A DNA stretch of 57,858 bases from a virus. A program made the translations under genes and the position numbers. The notes under the pieces are model-generated. The model was not told the origin of the DNA. It worked only from the letters and a program-made list of their open reading frames with translations, and did not search any database. The stretch covers positions 1 to 57,858 of IMG/VR virus record IMGVR_UViG_3300021197_001472. One strand, given 5' to 3'. This document shows positions 43,372 to 51,518 of this stretch, in pieces (within the stretch, counting starts at the first letter, position 1; each line of letters begins with the position of its first letter).

Positions 43372-44180
43372 GGCTCATACACTTCGTAATCTGCACATGG
43401 TTCGTTGGCTTGGATGTGATGCTTGCCGCAATGCCAATGCTCGTCGGGATGCGCTGATGCATGTTTGCAAGAAGCGCATTCAACCTTGGGAGCTAGTCCG
43501 TTCCAGCATGTGTCTAACTTGAAACATCCCTTACACCGCCAATCAGTTTTGTAGCGGCGATCATCGACGAGCTTCTCTGCTTTGTTCTGAAGTACTCTCT
43601 CAATCTTCACTTTCAGAAAAGCGAAGTCGGTGTCATTAAAATTAATTATCTCGCTGGCATAATCGCTATTGTTTTTGTTGTAGCTAACCAGCATTGTCTT
43701 CTTCATCTTGCCACCGCTCAGACCCATCATCAGCATGACCTGCCAGTAGTACATTGGGTGGGATGACTTCACGCCCTTATTCACAAAGCTTGTGAACTTC
43801 GCGTGGTTCATGCTCTTAATTTCTAGTAAGGCTACCTCTCCATCATCGAGTTCAATCTGTCCATCAGCGTGGCCAACCACATGACGACCAAACTCTCTGT
43901 ACTCGTATTGCTTCCTTGTCTTCGGGTCTACCTCTTGCACCCAGTAGCCAGCCTTCTTCAAGTCAGACACGACCTGATCCTCCAGCCTATGCCCCTCTCG
44001 AAAGATCCGTAGAAGCTGAGGGCTTGGCTCTGTATTTGGAAACCCGCGCAGACTAAACGCGAGATTGGCCTCGCATTGATGGCCTACTCCACTTGCCCCT
44101 AGATATTGTCTCGCTGGTTGGGGTGTACTAGGGATCGCATTGATACGTTCCCTTACGGGATCAACAACCTCATCGTTCAT
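43356..44180 (-). CDS. PD-(D/E)XK exonuclease, 274 aa
   Basis: Core motif GHADGQIELDDGEVALLEIKSMNHAKF (Asp...Glu-x-Lys) with an upstream Glu (FREGHRLEDQVV) marks the PD-(D/E)XK nuclease fold of phage Cas4/YqaJ-like exonucleases. The C-terminal third has multiple Cys (CKGCFKLDTCW, CASCKHASAH, HCGKHH, CADY), possibly a zinc or Fe-S site. With the SSB-like and Sak4-like genes upstream it forms a recombination module in which the nuclease would make single-stranded DNA. Confidence 0.82.
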   Translation of the reverse strand: MNDEVVDPVRERINAIPSTPQPARQYLGASGVGHQCEANLAFSLRGFPNTEPSPQLLRIFREGHRLEDQVVSDLKKAGYWVQEVDPKTRKQYEYREFGRHVVGHADGQIELDDGEVALLEIKSMNHAKFTSFVNKGVKSSHPMYYWQVMLMMGLSGGKMKKTMLVSYNKNNSDYASEIINFNDTDFAFLKVKIERVLQNKAEKLVDDRRYKTDWRCKGCFKLDTCWNGLAPKVECASCKHASAHPDEHWHCGKHHIQANEPCADYEVYEPWPKT

Positions 44181-44478
44181 ACTGAACTTCTTTACTTGGC
44201 AACCTCAGCTTTGCATCGGAACCCTCGTCGGCTACACACATTAGATCTTTGTCGGTGAGATACGTTGCAGTCCAAGCACCTGTCTTTCTGTTTACCCAGA
44301 TCTGCGTGATATGTCGTCTCACGCTTATGGCCATGAAAACGTTGACCATCTCAGCCGATTTAAAAAGAGCTAAAGCTTTATAGCTTTCTACACACAAAGC
44401 AGAGTTAGCGTCTGCCCTCATAGGGACAAACGCCAACAGCATTGCAAAACTAAAAAGGAAGAGTCTCATCTTCATCAT
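44170..44478 (-). CDS. secreted small protein in the recombination operon, 102 aa
   Basis: The N-terminus MMKMRLFLFSFAMLLAFVPMRADA followed by NSALCVES is a clear Sec signal peptide with a cleavage site near ADA-NS. The mature part is about 78 residues with two Cys (ALCVES, LMCVAD), possibly a disulfide. The gene overlaps its neighbours by 29 and 11 bases. A periplasmic protein inside a DNA-metabolism operon is odd; a superinfection-exclusion role is one possibility. Confidence 0.72.
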   Translation of the reverse strand: MMKMRLFLFSFAMLLAFVPMRADANSALCVESYKALALFKSAEMVNVFMAISVRRHITQIWVNRKTGAWTATYLTDKDLMCVADEGSDAKLRLPSKEVQYER

Positions 44479-45058
44479 CCATCTCTACATGTCCGTTTGC
44501 TTGGCCAGACTCAGTGGAGTCGATGACATATGAGTCTGTATCGTATCCGTTCTCTAGTGGTGGTGGTGTGTAGAAGGGGCCGAACTTGGCTGGCTTCACA
44601 CCAGCCGTTAACCCTTTCTCCCCTGTCTTTGGGTTGTCCCATTTCTCAGGAACCCACATACCCAATGAGTCCTTGACCTTGGGCACTGCAAAGTTTACGC
44701 CTACCCTGAGACCTACTAACGATTTTATATCACCAGGATTGTCGGGATTTGAATGGCCACCGTGGACAAGCAAGCTCTTGAAGTCCTTGAGATTTTGCTC
44801 GACCGCTTTCTTTATACCTTCATCTTTTTGCGTCGGCCCTCCAGCCAAAAAGAAATAGTGCCATCGCTCAATTTTTTGCTCTTCGGTCGTGAATACCACC
44901 GCGACTTGACGACCATTCTTTAGGGTCTTTGTCATCTCCGCTTTTGTCACACGACAGACATGCGGCCCTTCCTTCAATGATTCTTTCCGGTTACCGCTGT
45001 AATCTACCGCTACATTTTTCAATCCACTGGTGATCGAGCTAAAATCTAAATCATTCAT
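44450..45058 (-). CDS. SSB-like protein (DUF669-type), 202 aa
   Basis: Central beta-rich OB-like domain (GPHVCRVTKAEMTKTLKNGRQVAVVFTTEEQKIERWHYFFLAGG, SLVGLRVGVNFAV). The acidic C-terminal tail ends DDEDETLPF, the hallmark of single-strand-binding proteins that recruit partners. GGAGAG precedes the ATG. Lies between Sak4-like and exonuclease genes. Probably coats single-stranded DNA during phage recombination and replication. Confidence 0.75.
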   Translation of the reverse strand: MNDLDFSSITSGLKNVAVDYSGNRKESLKEGPHVCRVTKAEMTKTLKNGRQVAVVFTTEEQKIERWHYFFLAGGPTQKDEGIKKAVEQNLKDFKSLLVHGGHSNPDNPGDIKSLVGLRVGVNFAVPKVKDSLGMWVPEKWDNPKTGEKGLTAGVKPAKFGPFYTPPPLENGYDTDSYVIDSTESGQANGHVEMDDEDETLPF

Positions 45059-45875
45059 TTACTTTACTCTCCTTTGGTTGTTGTTTGTTTGGTTTGAGCG
45101 CATCAAAATCCGCAGTCGTCATCTCCATTCTCTTGAACAGATCGACGATGTTCCCCGTGCGTTCGACAGGTTTGACTCGACGACGTGGATCGCGGATCTT
45201 ACCCTGCCACCCGTTGTATTTTTCAGTGACAAGGTAACGCTCTACTCGCACACCTTGGCTCTGGCCTTTGTCGTCTTTGGTTTCATTGCTTGCGCGAACG
45301 CCACAGAATACGTTGTCAAAAATACCAGCCAATTGTTTCTGGGTATTCTTCCCTGTAATCATTGGCCAGTATTCTGTGCGGCCATTGTCATCTTCTTGCT
45401 CGGTCACTAGTGCAGTCACAAGAACATGCATACGAAAGTCTCGTAACTGCTTAACAACCCCTAACATTTCGCCAGCGATATCACTCCATTTCTCGAAACC
45501 ATTAGAGTTGTTTTTGTGTTCGAGAAACTTTTCCTTCGTCAACATCTGCGAAGCTTCTGTCAAACTGTCGAGGACAACGCATTTGTATCCGCGCTCTTGA
45601 AAATCTTTATTAGTCATAAACATCATCAGATCCTTCAGTGAATAAACACCGTTGGATGGATCGCTTTTCCCTGCCCATGACGTGAACGGAAGGTAGTCGA
45701 TGTCTACATTGCTGACACTGAGAAGACCTGCCTCACCCGAAAGGATGAGGGTCTTCCCATAGTGTTCCTGTAGGTGGGCGGCTTGGGTGGTTTTTCCCCA
45801 CCCGTGATGCCCATAGAGAAGCGTCTTCTGTGCATCCCTGACGGTTCCGTCTGAAGTTTTTAAAGGTTCAAACAT
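45051..45875 (-). CDS. Sak4-like RecA-fold ATPase, 274 aa
   Basis: Walker A YGHHGWGKTT (residues 21-30), Walker B KCVVLDSLTE (Asp103), and a LVTALVTEQEDD segment in the position of a sensor. This is the phage AAA_24/Sak4 family of RecA-core single-strand annealing proteins. It overlaps the SSB-like gene by 8 bases, as Sak4 and SSB partners often do. It would promote annealing of phage DNA ends. Confidence 0.82.
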   Translation of the reverse strand: MFEPLKTSDGTVRDAQKTLLYGHHGWGKTTQAAHLQEHYGKTLILSGEAGLLSVSNVDIDYLPFTSWAGKSDPSNGVYSLKDLMMFMTNKDFQERGYKCVVLDSLTEASQMLTKEKFLEHKNNSNGFEKWSDIAGEMLGVVKQLRDFRMHVLVTALVTEQEDDNGRTEYWPMITGKNTQKQLAGIFDNVFCGVRASNETKDDKGQSQGVRVERYLVTEKYNGWQGKIRDPRRRVKPVERTGNIVDLFKRMEMTTADFDALKPNKQQPKESKVNE

Positions 45876-45877
45876 CC

Positions 45878-46297
45878 TTATAGCTCCACCGTAACTTTGG
45901 CAGGGCCAGGGACTCTCGTAAGCGCAGGGTTAAGTATGTCCTGATCCTCTGGAGCTAACGTGTTGTACACAGATTTCTGTACCACCAACTTCTTCTCGAT
46001 GTAGTTGGGCAAGATGTCTGTATCATTGAGTTGTTGAGCTAAAAGTTTCTGATCCCATTTGAAATTCTCGCTCCGCTCAACGACAACTTTAGTTGAGCCT
46101 ACTTCTTTTTCAACCACACCAAAGTCGACAGGCATACCTGCTGTCACTATCGTCTTTAGCTTCTTTACTTTTTCTTTCAGTGTGGAAAGTTGTTCTTCAA
46201 AGACTGCTAGGCTTTCTGCATTCCTTAGCCATTCTAAATCTTCGTCACTTAGTCTTGTAGTTGTAGTCCATTTATTTGACATAACTCCGTCATTCAT
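45878..46297 (-). CDS. hypothetical protein leading the recombination operon, 139 aa
   Basis: Start 46297 follows AAAAGGAAACACCAC. N-terminal coiled coil (residues about 17-50), then a compact C-terminal domain (FKWDQKLLAQQLNDTDILPNYIEKKLVVQKSVYNTLAPEDQDILNPALTRVPGPAKVTVEL). Proteins of this shape (DUF7173-like) commonly accompany phage Sak4 genes; the role is unknown, perhaps a recombinase accessory factor. Confidence 0.68.
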   Translation of the reverse strand: MNDGVMSNKWTTTTRLSDEDLEWLRNAESLAVFEEQLSTLKEKVKKLKTIVTAGMPVDFGVVEKEVGSTKVVVERSENFKWDQKLLAQQLNDTDILPNYIEKKLVVQKSVYNTLAPEDQDILNPALTRVPGPAKVTVEL

Positions 46298-46435
46298 GTG
46301 GTGTTTCCTTTTCTTTAAAAATAATGGTCGCTATGACCGACCCAACTAGTTTAGCATCTTTACATAACTTTTGTCTAGCATTATTTCTAAAGCAATGTTA
46401 CTAATGCTGTTCGAAAAAATAACGAAGAGAGAAGG
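46298..46435. promoter_or_regulatory. divergent promoter/operator region
   Basis: This 138-bp A/T-rich interval separates the leftward recombination operon from the rightward HTH and prim-pol genes, so promoters for both must lie here. Repeated and inverted AGCATTA/AGCAATG/TAATGCT elements around 46377-46410 look like operator half-sites for the HTH protein encoded next to it. Exact -35/-10 boxes are not convincing by eye. Confidence 0.5.
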
Positions 46436-46681
46436 ATGAAGTTCGAAGTGGTAATAAATTACAAAGGTTTAATAGGTGATTGTGGCACCCCTCAAGAGGT
46501 AGCCGCCCAGCTTGGCTGTCACTACACGACAGTCTATCGATGGCTTAGAGGGCACCCGCCCAATGTCGATGTACTTTCCAAAATCATAACAAAATTCAAT
46601 TTAAATTTAGCTAACTATATAATAGATGGAGATTACATTAATGACTCAACCAATGAAGGATCAGCGAGAGAGACTGTATAA
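46436..46681 (+). CDS. HTH regulator (Cro/CI-like), 81 aa
   Basis: GTPQEVAAQLGCHYTTVYRWLRGHPPNVDVLSKIITKFN is a helix-turn-helix of the phage repressor type. Small size, position at a divergent promoter and the nearby repeated half-sites suggest it controls the recombination and replication operons. It overlaps the prim-pol gene by about 41 bases. Confidence 0.78.
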   Translation: MKFEVVINYKGLIGDCGTPQEVAAQLGCHYTTVYRWLRGHPPNVDVLSKIITKFNLNLANYIIDGDYINDSTNEGSARETV

Positions 46682-48626
46682 CGCGGCCATTGAATATCTT
46701 GATAGAGGCTGGTCGATCATACCAATCTCTCCCGCACAGAAAACTCCATGGGCACCATGGGCAGAATACCAACATCGTCAGCCGACTGAAGATGAGGTTG
46801 AGGATTGGTTTACTAATGGGGTGGTGTCGAAGAACGGTCATGTTCTCCACGATTTCGACCTCGCTGTAATCACTGGCAGTACATCTGGCGTAGTAATCGT
46901 TGACGCTGACAACGACGAAGCAATAGCTGAAGCGCAGAGACTTGGCTTAACATCAGAGTGTCAAGTCAAGACACGTCGGGGAAAACATTACTACTGGATA
47001 CACGATGGCACCGATCAACATAGGCTGAAGGTAGGTGGGCACGTAAAGGCTACCGACTTCAGTTGGCCAAAATTTGATGGTCTGGATTTCAAAGGGGATG
47101 GTGGATACGCATTACTTCCTCCTTCACGAACAAGTGATGGGGGCACGTATGAATGGCTGACAGACTTCGATGACCTGCCAAATGATAGGGTCTGGAGAAA
47201 AAGAAACTTCCCTAGGGATGTCGCAACCATGACGCCTGTAGATATAGATCAGCTAAGTGCTGGCATACTGCCTGATCTGTCCGGTGTGAAGGCCAGTACT
47301 GGCAGAAGTCTTTCACCGGAGGAGGAGATACTGGAGTCTGGTGGTAAAGTTCTGGAGGGTGCCAGGAATTTCACACTCACACGTCAGGTGGGATGGCTAC
47401 TTAAATACGGCACACTGCCTACAGAACTCATGGACTCTGCCTACGATTTTGTATCTAAGTATATGGGTGACGACCCTCTGCCAGATGAAGAGGTTGAGAC
47501 AGTCGTCAATTCAATAATCGAAACAGATAGACGCGATAAGCCTTGGCGGTACGACAACCAAGGGAATTTCTTGGAGCCAGAAAGAGAGAAAGTTCCCGAC
47601 AAAAAACCAACTTTGCAGCCTCTGATTTTTCGTAGCCAAGCGCAAGACATACTCGAATCAATCGGTCGAGAAAACTTTCTGATGTTTCCGATCATCCCTC
47701 ACCCGACGATCATGCAGATATACGGATTCAGTGGACATGGTAAGTCACTGTTCCTTGGCCATCTTCTATACGCCCTGTCCACGGGACAGGACTTTGTTTC
47801 TTTCGAGTGCATGAAACGTGGACGCGTTCTTTATTTAGACTTCGAGAATGGATTGGGAACCATAGCTGAACGGCTTCAGAATTTTCACGACACCTTTGGC
47901 CAGCCAGCGGATGACTCTGGTTTCGCGGTTTACTCCCCATCCCAACGCAATACGACGATGATCGATATGCGAACAGACAAAGGTGTGACTGAAGTCATAC
48001 GAAATGCAGAGGCACATGAAGCTGACGTTATCGTCATTGATACAGTGCGTACCGCATTCACTGGCTTCGACGAGAACAAGCAACAGGATTGGTCGAGAGT
48101 AAACGAGATCTCACTTCAGCTTCGCAACCTTGGATATACAATCATAGTTGTTCATCACGCGAACAAGCCCCAGCTATTGGCTGGTCAGGGAACCCAACAA
48201 GGAATGGAAGCTGGCTCGACAAACCAATTGACTCCGGTCGAGATTCAAATCCGCATCACGCAGATATTCCCATCGACAGATAAGGGTGTTCAGAGAGCCG
48301 AGGAAGTGAGAGGGGTAGTCGATGACAATGGCTACGACATCATCTTAAAAATGAAAGACAAAAAAGAGATGGATAACTTCGAGCGATACAGGCTCAAGAC
48401 AGCCATACGTGTATCGTACGGGAAGAACAGAAAAGAAAACGAGGCACATCGTACGACATATCTAGGGTTTGGTGAGGACAAAGATGGTCGAGCGGTGACG
48501 ATTGGCACCACACCTATACGAACAAGGGTGCGTCTCGAAGCGTTGGGAGGTAAGTATACCACAGATGAGATCGCTGACAGGTACAATTTACCCCAGCGTC
48601 TGGTCAAGGAATGGTCGGGATTATGA
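46641..48626 (+). CDS. primase-polymerase / helicase, 661 aa
   Basis: The start at 46641 (MTQPMKDQRERLYNAAIEYL) is chosen for GGAG nine bases upstream; an ATG at 46626 overlaps that site. The N-terminal prim-pol domain has the catalytic pair VVIVDADND (Asp88, Asp90) and TRRGKHYYW (about 111-119). The C-terminal RepA/DnaB-like RecA domain has Walker A GFSGHGKS (about 361) and Walker B DVIVIDTVRTAF (about 460). It would prime and unwind phage DNA. No separate DNA polymerase is seen, so the host replisome probably elongates. Confidence 0.88.
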   Translation: MTQPMKDQRERLYNAAIEYLDRGWSIIPISPAQKTPWAPWAEYQHRQPTEDEVEDWFTNGVVSKNGHVLHDFDLAVITGSTSGVVIVDADNDEAIAEAQRLGLTSECQVKTRRGKHYYWIHDGTDQHRLKVGGHVKATDFSWPKFDGLDFKGDGGYALLPPSRTSDGGTYEWLTDFDDLPNDRVWRKRNFPRDVATMTPVDIDQLSAGILPDLSGVKASTGRSLSPEEEILESGGKVLEGARNFTLTRQVGWLLKYGTLPTELMDSAYDFVSKYMGDDPLPDEEVETVVNSIIETDRRDKPWRYDNQGNFLEPEREKVPDKKPTLQPLIFRSQAQDILESIGRENFLMFPIIPHPTIMQIYGFSGHGKSLFLGHLLYALSTGQDFVSFECMKRGRVLYLDFENGLGTIAERLQNFHDTFGQPADDSGFAVYSPSQRNTTMIDMRTDKGVTEVIRNAEAHEADVIVIDTVRTAFTGFDENKQQDWSRVNEISLQLRNLGYTIIVVHHANKPQLLAGQGTQQGMEAGSTNQLTPVEIQIRITQIFPSTDKGVQRAEEVRGVVDDNGYDIILKMKDKKEMDNFERYRLKTAIRVSYGKNRKENEAHRTTYLGFGEDKDGRAVTIGTTPIRTRVRLEALGGKYTTDEIADRYNLPQRLVKEWSGL

Positions 48627-48819
48627 TACTATAGAGTATATACAGTGTATCTATCGAGGAAACCTAGCGTCACTTCAGTGTAAGCGTTCTAGCGTCTTGC
48701 GAGTATATCCTCTATATACAGCCTAGGAAAATCCTGTCAAGCAAGAGTTTAGTTTTTCGTTGTTAAAGTTGCTATGTATGGTATAAATAACACAACTTTG
48801 ATAACAACGGGAGACAACC
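48627..48819. promoter_or_regulatory. intergenic control region after prim-pol; direct repeats
   Basis: Non-coding, A/T-rich. It holds two CTAGCGTC repeats 25 bases apart (48664-48671, 48689-48696), two GAGTATAT elements and TATA-rich inverted stretches near 48640-48720. The position beside the replication protein makes an origin or operator possible. The last 60 bases hold the promoter listed separately. Confidence 0.4.
48760..48787 (+). promoter_or_regulatory. sigma70-type promoter for 48820-49567
   Basis: TTGTTA and TATAAA separated by 16 bases, 33 bases upstream of the TTG start. An imperfect inverted repeat (TTGTTAAAGTTG at 48760-48771; CAACTTTGATAACAA at 48793-48807) flanks the -10 box and could be an operator. 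Confidence 0.55.
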
Positions 48820-49128
48820 TTGCCAGCACACCCGACCGTCCAAGCGGATGTCGAGTGGCTAAAATTTCATTTTAAAAAACAAGATATGACACTCAAGCAG
48901 ATGGCTGACCATGTTGGGTGTTGTGTGGATACGCTCAAGCGCATCCTCAATAGAGAAAATATCGCAATTTATACAGCCGCGAAGTACCAGACATCAAAGA
49001 CCAAGAACGCAGGTTCATGGACACGACCGTGCATGAAATGCGGAAGCAAAAAATCCAGACCACGTTGGCAGTACATCTGTACTCCATGTAAAGAAGCACA
49101 ACCAAGCGAAAGTCCATACGATTTCTAG
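48820..49128 (+). CDS. HTH protein with zinc ribbon, 102 aa
   Basis: The start is TTG at 48820 with GGGAG six bases upstream. DMTLKQMADHVGCCVDTLKRILNRENI (about residues 26-52) is a helix-turn-helix. CMKCGSKKSRPRWQYICTPC near the C-terminus is a zinc ribbon. Likely DNA-binding, perhaps controlling its own promoter. The last codons overlap the next frame. Confidence 0.68.
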   Translation: MPAHPTVQADVEWLKFHFKKQDMTLKQMADHVGCCVDTLKRILNRENIAIYTAAKYQTSKTKNAGSWTRPCMKCGSKKSRPRWQYICTPCKEAQPSESPYDF

Positions 49129-49567
49129 ACTCACTGGCCGTTCACTCAAGCGTAAAGGTGATGAGTTCGAACGTGAACTAGCACGTTGGTTTAACGACAA
49201 GCTGTTCGATGGTGAGGAAAGAGTATCGAGGGCACCCTTATCAGGTGGGGGATTCACCAGCCTAAACGCTGGCGGGGCAGACCTGCTTGGCCTACCCCTC
49301 TGTTTTGTGGAGGCGAAGCGTACCGAAAAATTAAATATTAGAGCTGCACTCAGACAAGCAATTGGCAATGTTTTCAAGAGGAAATCAACCGACGTTCCAA
49401 TTGTCATTACAAGAAAGAACAACGAGAACTTACCTGATTCAATCGTGGCCTTACGCCTATCCGATTTCACGGATCTTCTCACGATCGCCCTGCATGAGCA
49501 GGGCTATATTAATAATCGGGACGACCCTCTCCCTATTATAGAGGATGTTCTCCAGCATGATCGATGA
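49121..49567 (+). CDS. Holliday-junction-resolvase-like PD-(D/E)XK nuclease, about 148 aa
   Basis: The frame reads SLKRKGDEFERELARWFNDK, then RAPLSGGGFTSLNAGGADLLGLPLCFVEAKRTEKLNIRAALRQAIGN: Glu in helix 1, GAD, and VEAKR form the resolvase-type PD-(D/E)XK site. No ATG, GTG or TTG exists at the N-terminus; the first plausible codon is ATT at 49121. A start at GTG 49307 would remove the catalytic Asp. Translation may start at ATT, or arise by frameshift from the preceding gene, with which it overlaps. Confidence 0.7.
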   Translation: MSRLTGRSLKRKGDEFERELARWFNDKLFDGEERVSRAPLSGGGFTSLNAGGADLLGLPLCFVEAKRTEKLNIRAALRQAIGNVFKRKSTDVPIVITRKNNENLPDSIVALRLSDFTDLLTIALHEQGYINNRDDPLPIIEDVLQHDR

Positions 49568-49802
49568 TGAACAACGCTTGCAAGAACTCCTCAACCGTGC
49601 CGCACATGATGGTGCGAAGGAAGCTCTCTCACGTATTGGCCTATCCGACGAGGAAGCGGGTCAAGACATTCACGACCTTCGAAAGCTGATCGATGATTGG
49701 CGTTCATGCAAGCGAACGGTATTCACAACAATCATCAAAGCCTCGACGATAGCAGTGCTTGGATTCATCAGTGCGGCAATCTGGTTCAAGCTCGGAGACT
49801 GA
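49557..49802 (+). CDS. DUF6127-like membrane protein, 81 aa
   Basis: MIDDEQRLQELLNRAAHDGAKEALSRIGLSDEEAGQDIHDLRKLIDDWRSCKRTVFTTIIKASTIAVLGFISAAIWFKLGD. Helical cytoplasmic part and one C-terminal transmembrane helix (about residues 57-77); GLSDEEAGQDIHDLRKLIDDWR is the family signature. An ATG at 49545 is an alternative start. Such proteins often lie near phage or GTA structural genes, here instead beside nucleases. Confidence 0.72.
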   Translation: MIDDEQRLQELLNRAAHDGAKEALSRIGLSDEEAGQDIHDLRKLIDDWRSCKRTVFTTIIKASTIAVLGFISAAIWFKLGD

Positions 49803-50280
49803 GCGCAAGTGCAAGCATTGCGGTAAGACGTATCCCTCGCATCATTTCAGATGGGAGAAAAAGGCCAAGGCCATATATCAAACTCGTGAGTGTCACAAGT
49901 GTTATCGTAAACGCTTCAAGGGATACAACGATCGAGACCTGCACAATGGCGAGTACAGATTAAAGCGCGTCCTCCGTGATGCAAGGTGGAAGGCAAAGAA
50001 ACGTGGCTACGATTTCGCAATCACCTTACAGGATTTACTTGAGATGTTTGAAACTCAGGGGGGAAAGTGTGCGCTCACTGGCCATCACATGACACTGGGT
50101 TCATCCGATGATCTGGAGCTACGCCGCTACGCGGCTTCTCCCGATCGCATTGACAACGAACGGGGATACACCAATGACAATGTATGGCTCGTCTGCCAAC
50201 ATGCAAACGCAATGAAATCCTCAACCGATCTGGAAGACTTCATTGACTGGTGCAGGGCTGTCACTCGCACACAGAAGTGA
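49759..50280 (+). CDS. HNH endonuclease, 173 aa
   Basis: N-terminal zinc knuckles (CKHCGKTYPSHHF, CHKCYRKRF) are followed by KCALTGHHMTLG...AASPDRIDNERGYTNDNVWLVCQHANAMKS, a full HNH site. The start is TTG 49759 or GTG 49771, overlapping the gene before it. It could be a packaging-associated or homing HNH nuclease; the freestanding position away from terL favours a homing or DNA-processing role. Confidence 0.8.
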   Translation: MDSSVRQSGSSSETERKCKHCGKTYPSHHFRWEKKAKAIYQTRECHKCYRKRFKGYNDRDLHNGEYRLKRVLRDARWKAKKRGYDFAITLQDLLEMFETQGGKCALTGHHMTLGSSDDLELRRYAASPDRIDNERGYTNDNVWLVCQHANAMKSSTDLEDFIDWCRAVTRTQK

Positions 50281-50341
50281 CATAAACTTTCGGGCACAAC
50301 TTGGTAAACTTCACTGTTAAAAAAAAATTACCACACAAAAA

Positions 50342-50370
50342 AACACCCTTGCTATTATCGCAAGAGTGTT
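50342..50370 (-). terminator. intrinsic terminator for leftward gene 50420-50659
   Basis: An 11-position stem, complete on the minus strand with one G-U, a 7-base loop, followed by a seven-T run. It lies between the convergent HNH gene and the 79-aa gene. The interval 50371-50419 also holds an orphan copy of the common leader (50393-50407). Confidence 0.8.
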
Positions 50371-50419
50371 TAGTTATTGTGCCGTCAACTTGAAATGTGG
50401 TGTTTCCGTTGGCTTAGGA

Positions 50420-50659
50420 CTAGTGAGTTGCGTTATGCGCTCCTAGTCCTTTCTCACATTCGCTATCAATTAATTCATCAATCATTCGTGTCATAATGCG
50501 GTGCGCTTCATTCGATCCGATCAACCCGTGCTTTGTTCTTATCTTTGGGATCTGGGCTTTGACAGCTTTGATCATAACAACCTGGCTTTCTTTCCAGCCC
50601 TCGTATCTTTTCGCGGCAACATCATCTTCACTGATATTGTTTAACAAATCTTCATACAT
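50420..50659 (-). CDS. hypothetical protein, 79 aa
   Basis: MYEDLLNNISEDDVAAKRYEGWKESQVVMIKAVKAQIPKIRTKHGLIGSNEAHRIMTRMIDELIDSECEKG..., helical and amphipathic. AAAGGA lies upstream, beside a CCAATTGG palindrome. It appears to form its own transcription unit, with a terminator at 50342-50370. Unknown function. Confidence 0.65.
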   Translation of the reverse strand: MYEDLLNNISEDDVAAKRYEGWKESQVVMIKAVKAQIPKIRTKHGLIGSNEAHRIMTRMIDELIDSECEKGLGAHNATH

Positions 50660-50762
50660 CCAATTGGATTCCTTTCGGTTGGTTGAACTACCAACAAATA
50701 ATCCATATTTTTTTCAAGGTGAATAGTGTTAGAGTTTCATCAATGGTGAAAAAAATTCACCA

Positions 50763-51518
50763 CTAGATTGCAAACCTCACGTTGGTAGATCTGTCTGGCG
50801 TAATCATAGATCCTTCGCCCAGATCCATGAAGTATTCTATGAGTTCAGACGTATGATCAAACACCTCGTACCATTGTCGTAGCAAAGTTTGAGCGATCAT
50901 CGTGTCCTTGCGTTGGTTCCTAGCTACATATATGGCTTGCTTGACTAACTCATCTCTCGTAAACATCATACGACCAGCTACCCTGACATAGTACAGGAAT
51001 GGAGAATGATACGATCCGGTTTTCTTTTCTCTGTTATACAATCTAGACTTGATGCGGCTATCTGTTTTGTTTGCCAACTGTTTTTCTATATTACGAGAGG
51101 TACAATCGGGCAGACCCAAACCGCTGATGCCCAAGCGTTCACCAGACAGATCCGTGCCTGTCCACAAGTAGTCCCTGTCCCTAGTAAAAATACAAGCATA
51201 CGTTCCTTCTAAGATAGCACACTCAACTACTCCCCACATACTGGCTGGGGTATTATCCCGCAGGGAAACCAATTTATTTTTCCGCGCAAAGAGAAGTCCT
51301 TGGGCCACACCCGCCAGCCAACTCATACGGTACATCCTTGTCATTTCTGGAACCATATGATTTGTGTAATAGGTCGCTTGATCTGGCAGACTACTCGCCC
51401 AGTACGCTCCCTCCCATGGACATTCCGTTGGCGAGAACGAATACCTCTCAGCCATAAGTTTTTCAGCCAACCGATTCGGCTCTGTTATATTTATCTCACT
51501 ACTACCTATAATAGTCAT
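50763..51518 (-). CDS. hypothetical protein, 251 aa
   Basis: No family recognised. Mixed alpha/beta protein with many aromatic residues (FSPTECPWEGAYWASSLPDQATYYTNHMVPEMTRMYRMSWLAGVAQGLLFARKNK) and a C-terminal helical part. AAGGG precedes the ATG at 51518. Immediately after the stop, TGGTGAA and TTCACCA arms form a hairpin with a five-base loop. It lies between the integrase and the 79-aa gene, a common place for lysogeny-related or cargo genes. Confidence 0.65.
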   Translation of the reverse strand: MTIIGSSEINITEPNRLAEKLMAERYSFSPTECPWEGAYWASSLPDQATYYTNHMVPEMTRMYRMSWLAGVAQGLLFARKNKLVSLRDNTPASMWGVVECAILEGTYACIFTRDRDYLWTGTDLSGERLGISGLGLPDCTSRNIEKQLANKTDSRIKSRLYNREKKTGSYHSPFLYYVRVAGRMMFTRDELVKQAIYVARNQRKDTMIAQTLLRQWYEVFDHTSELIEYFMDLGEGSMITPDRSTNVRFAI

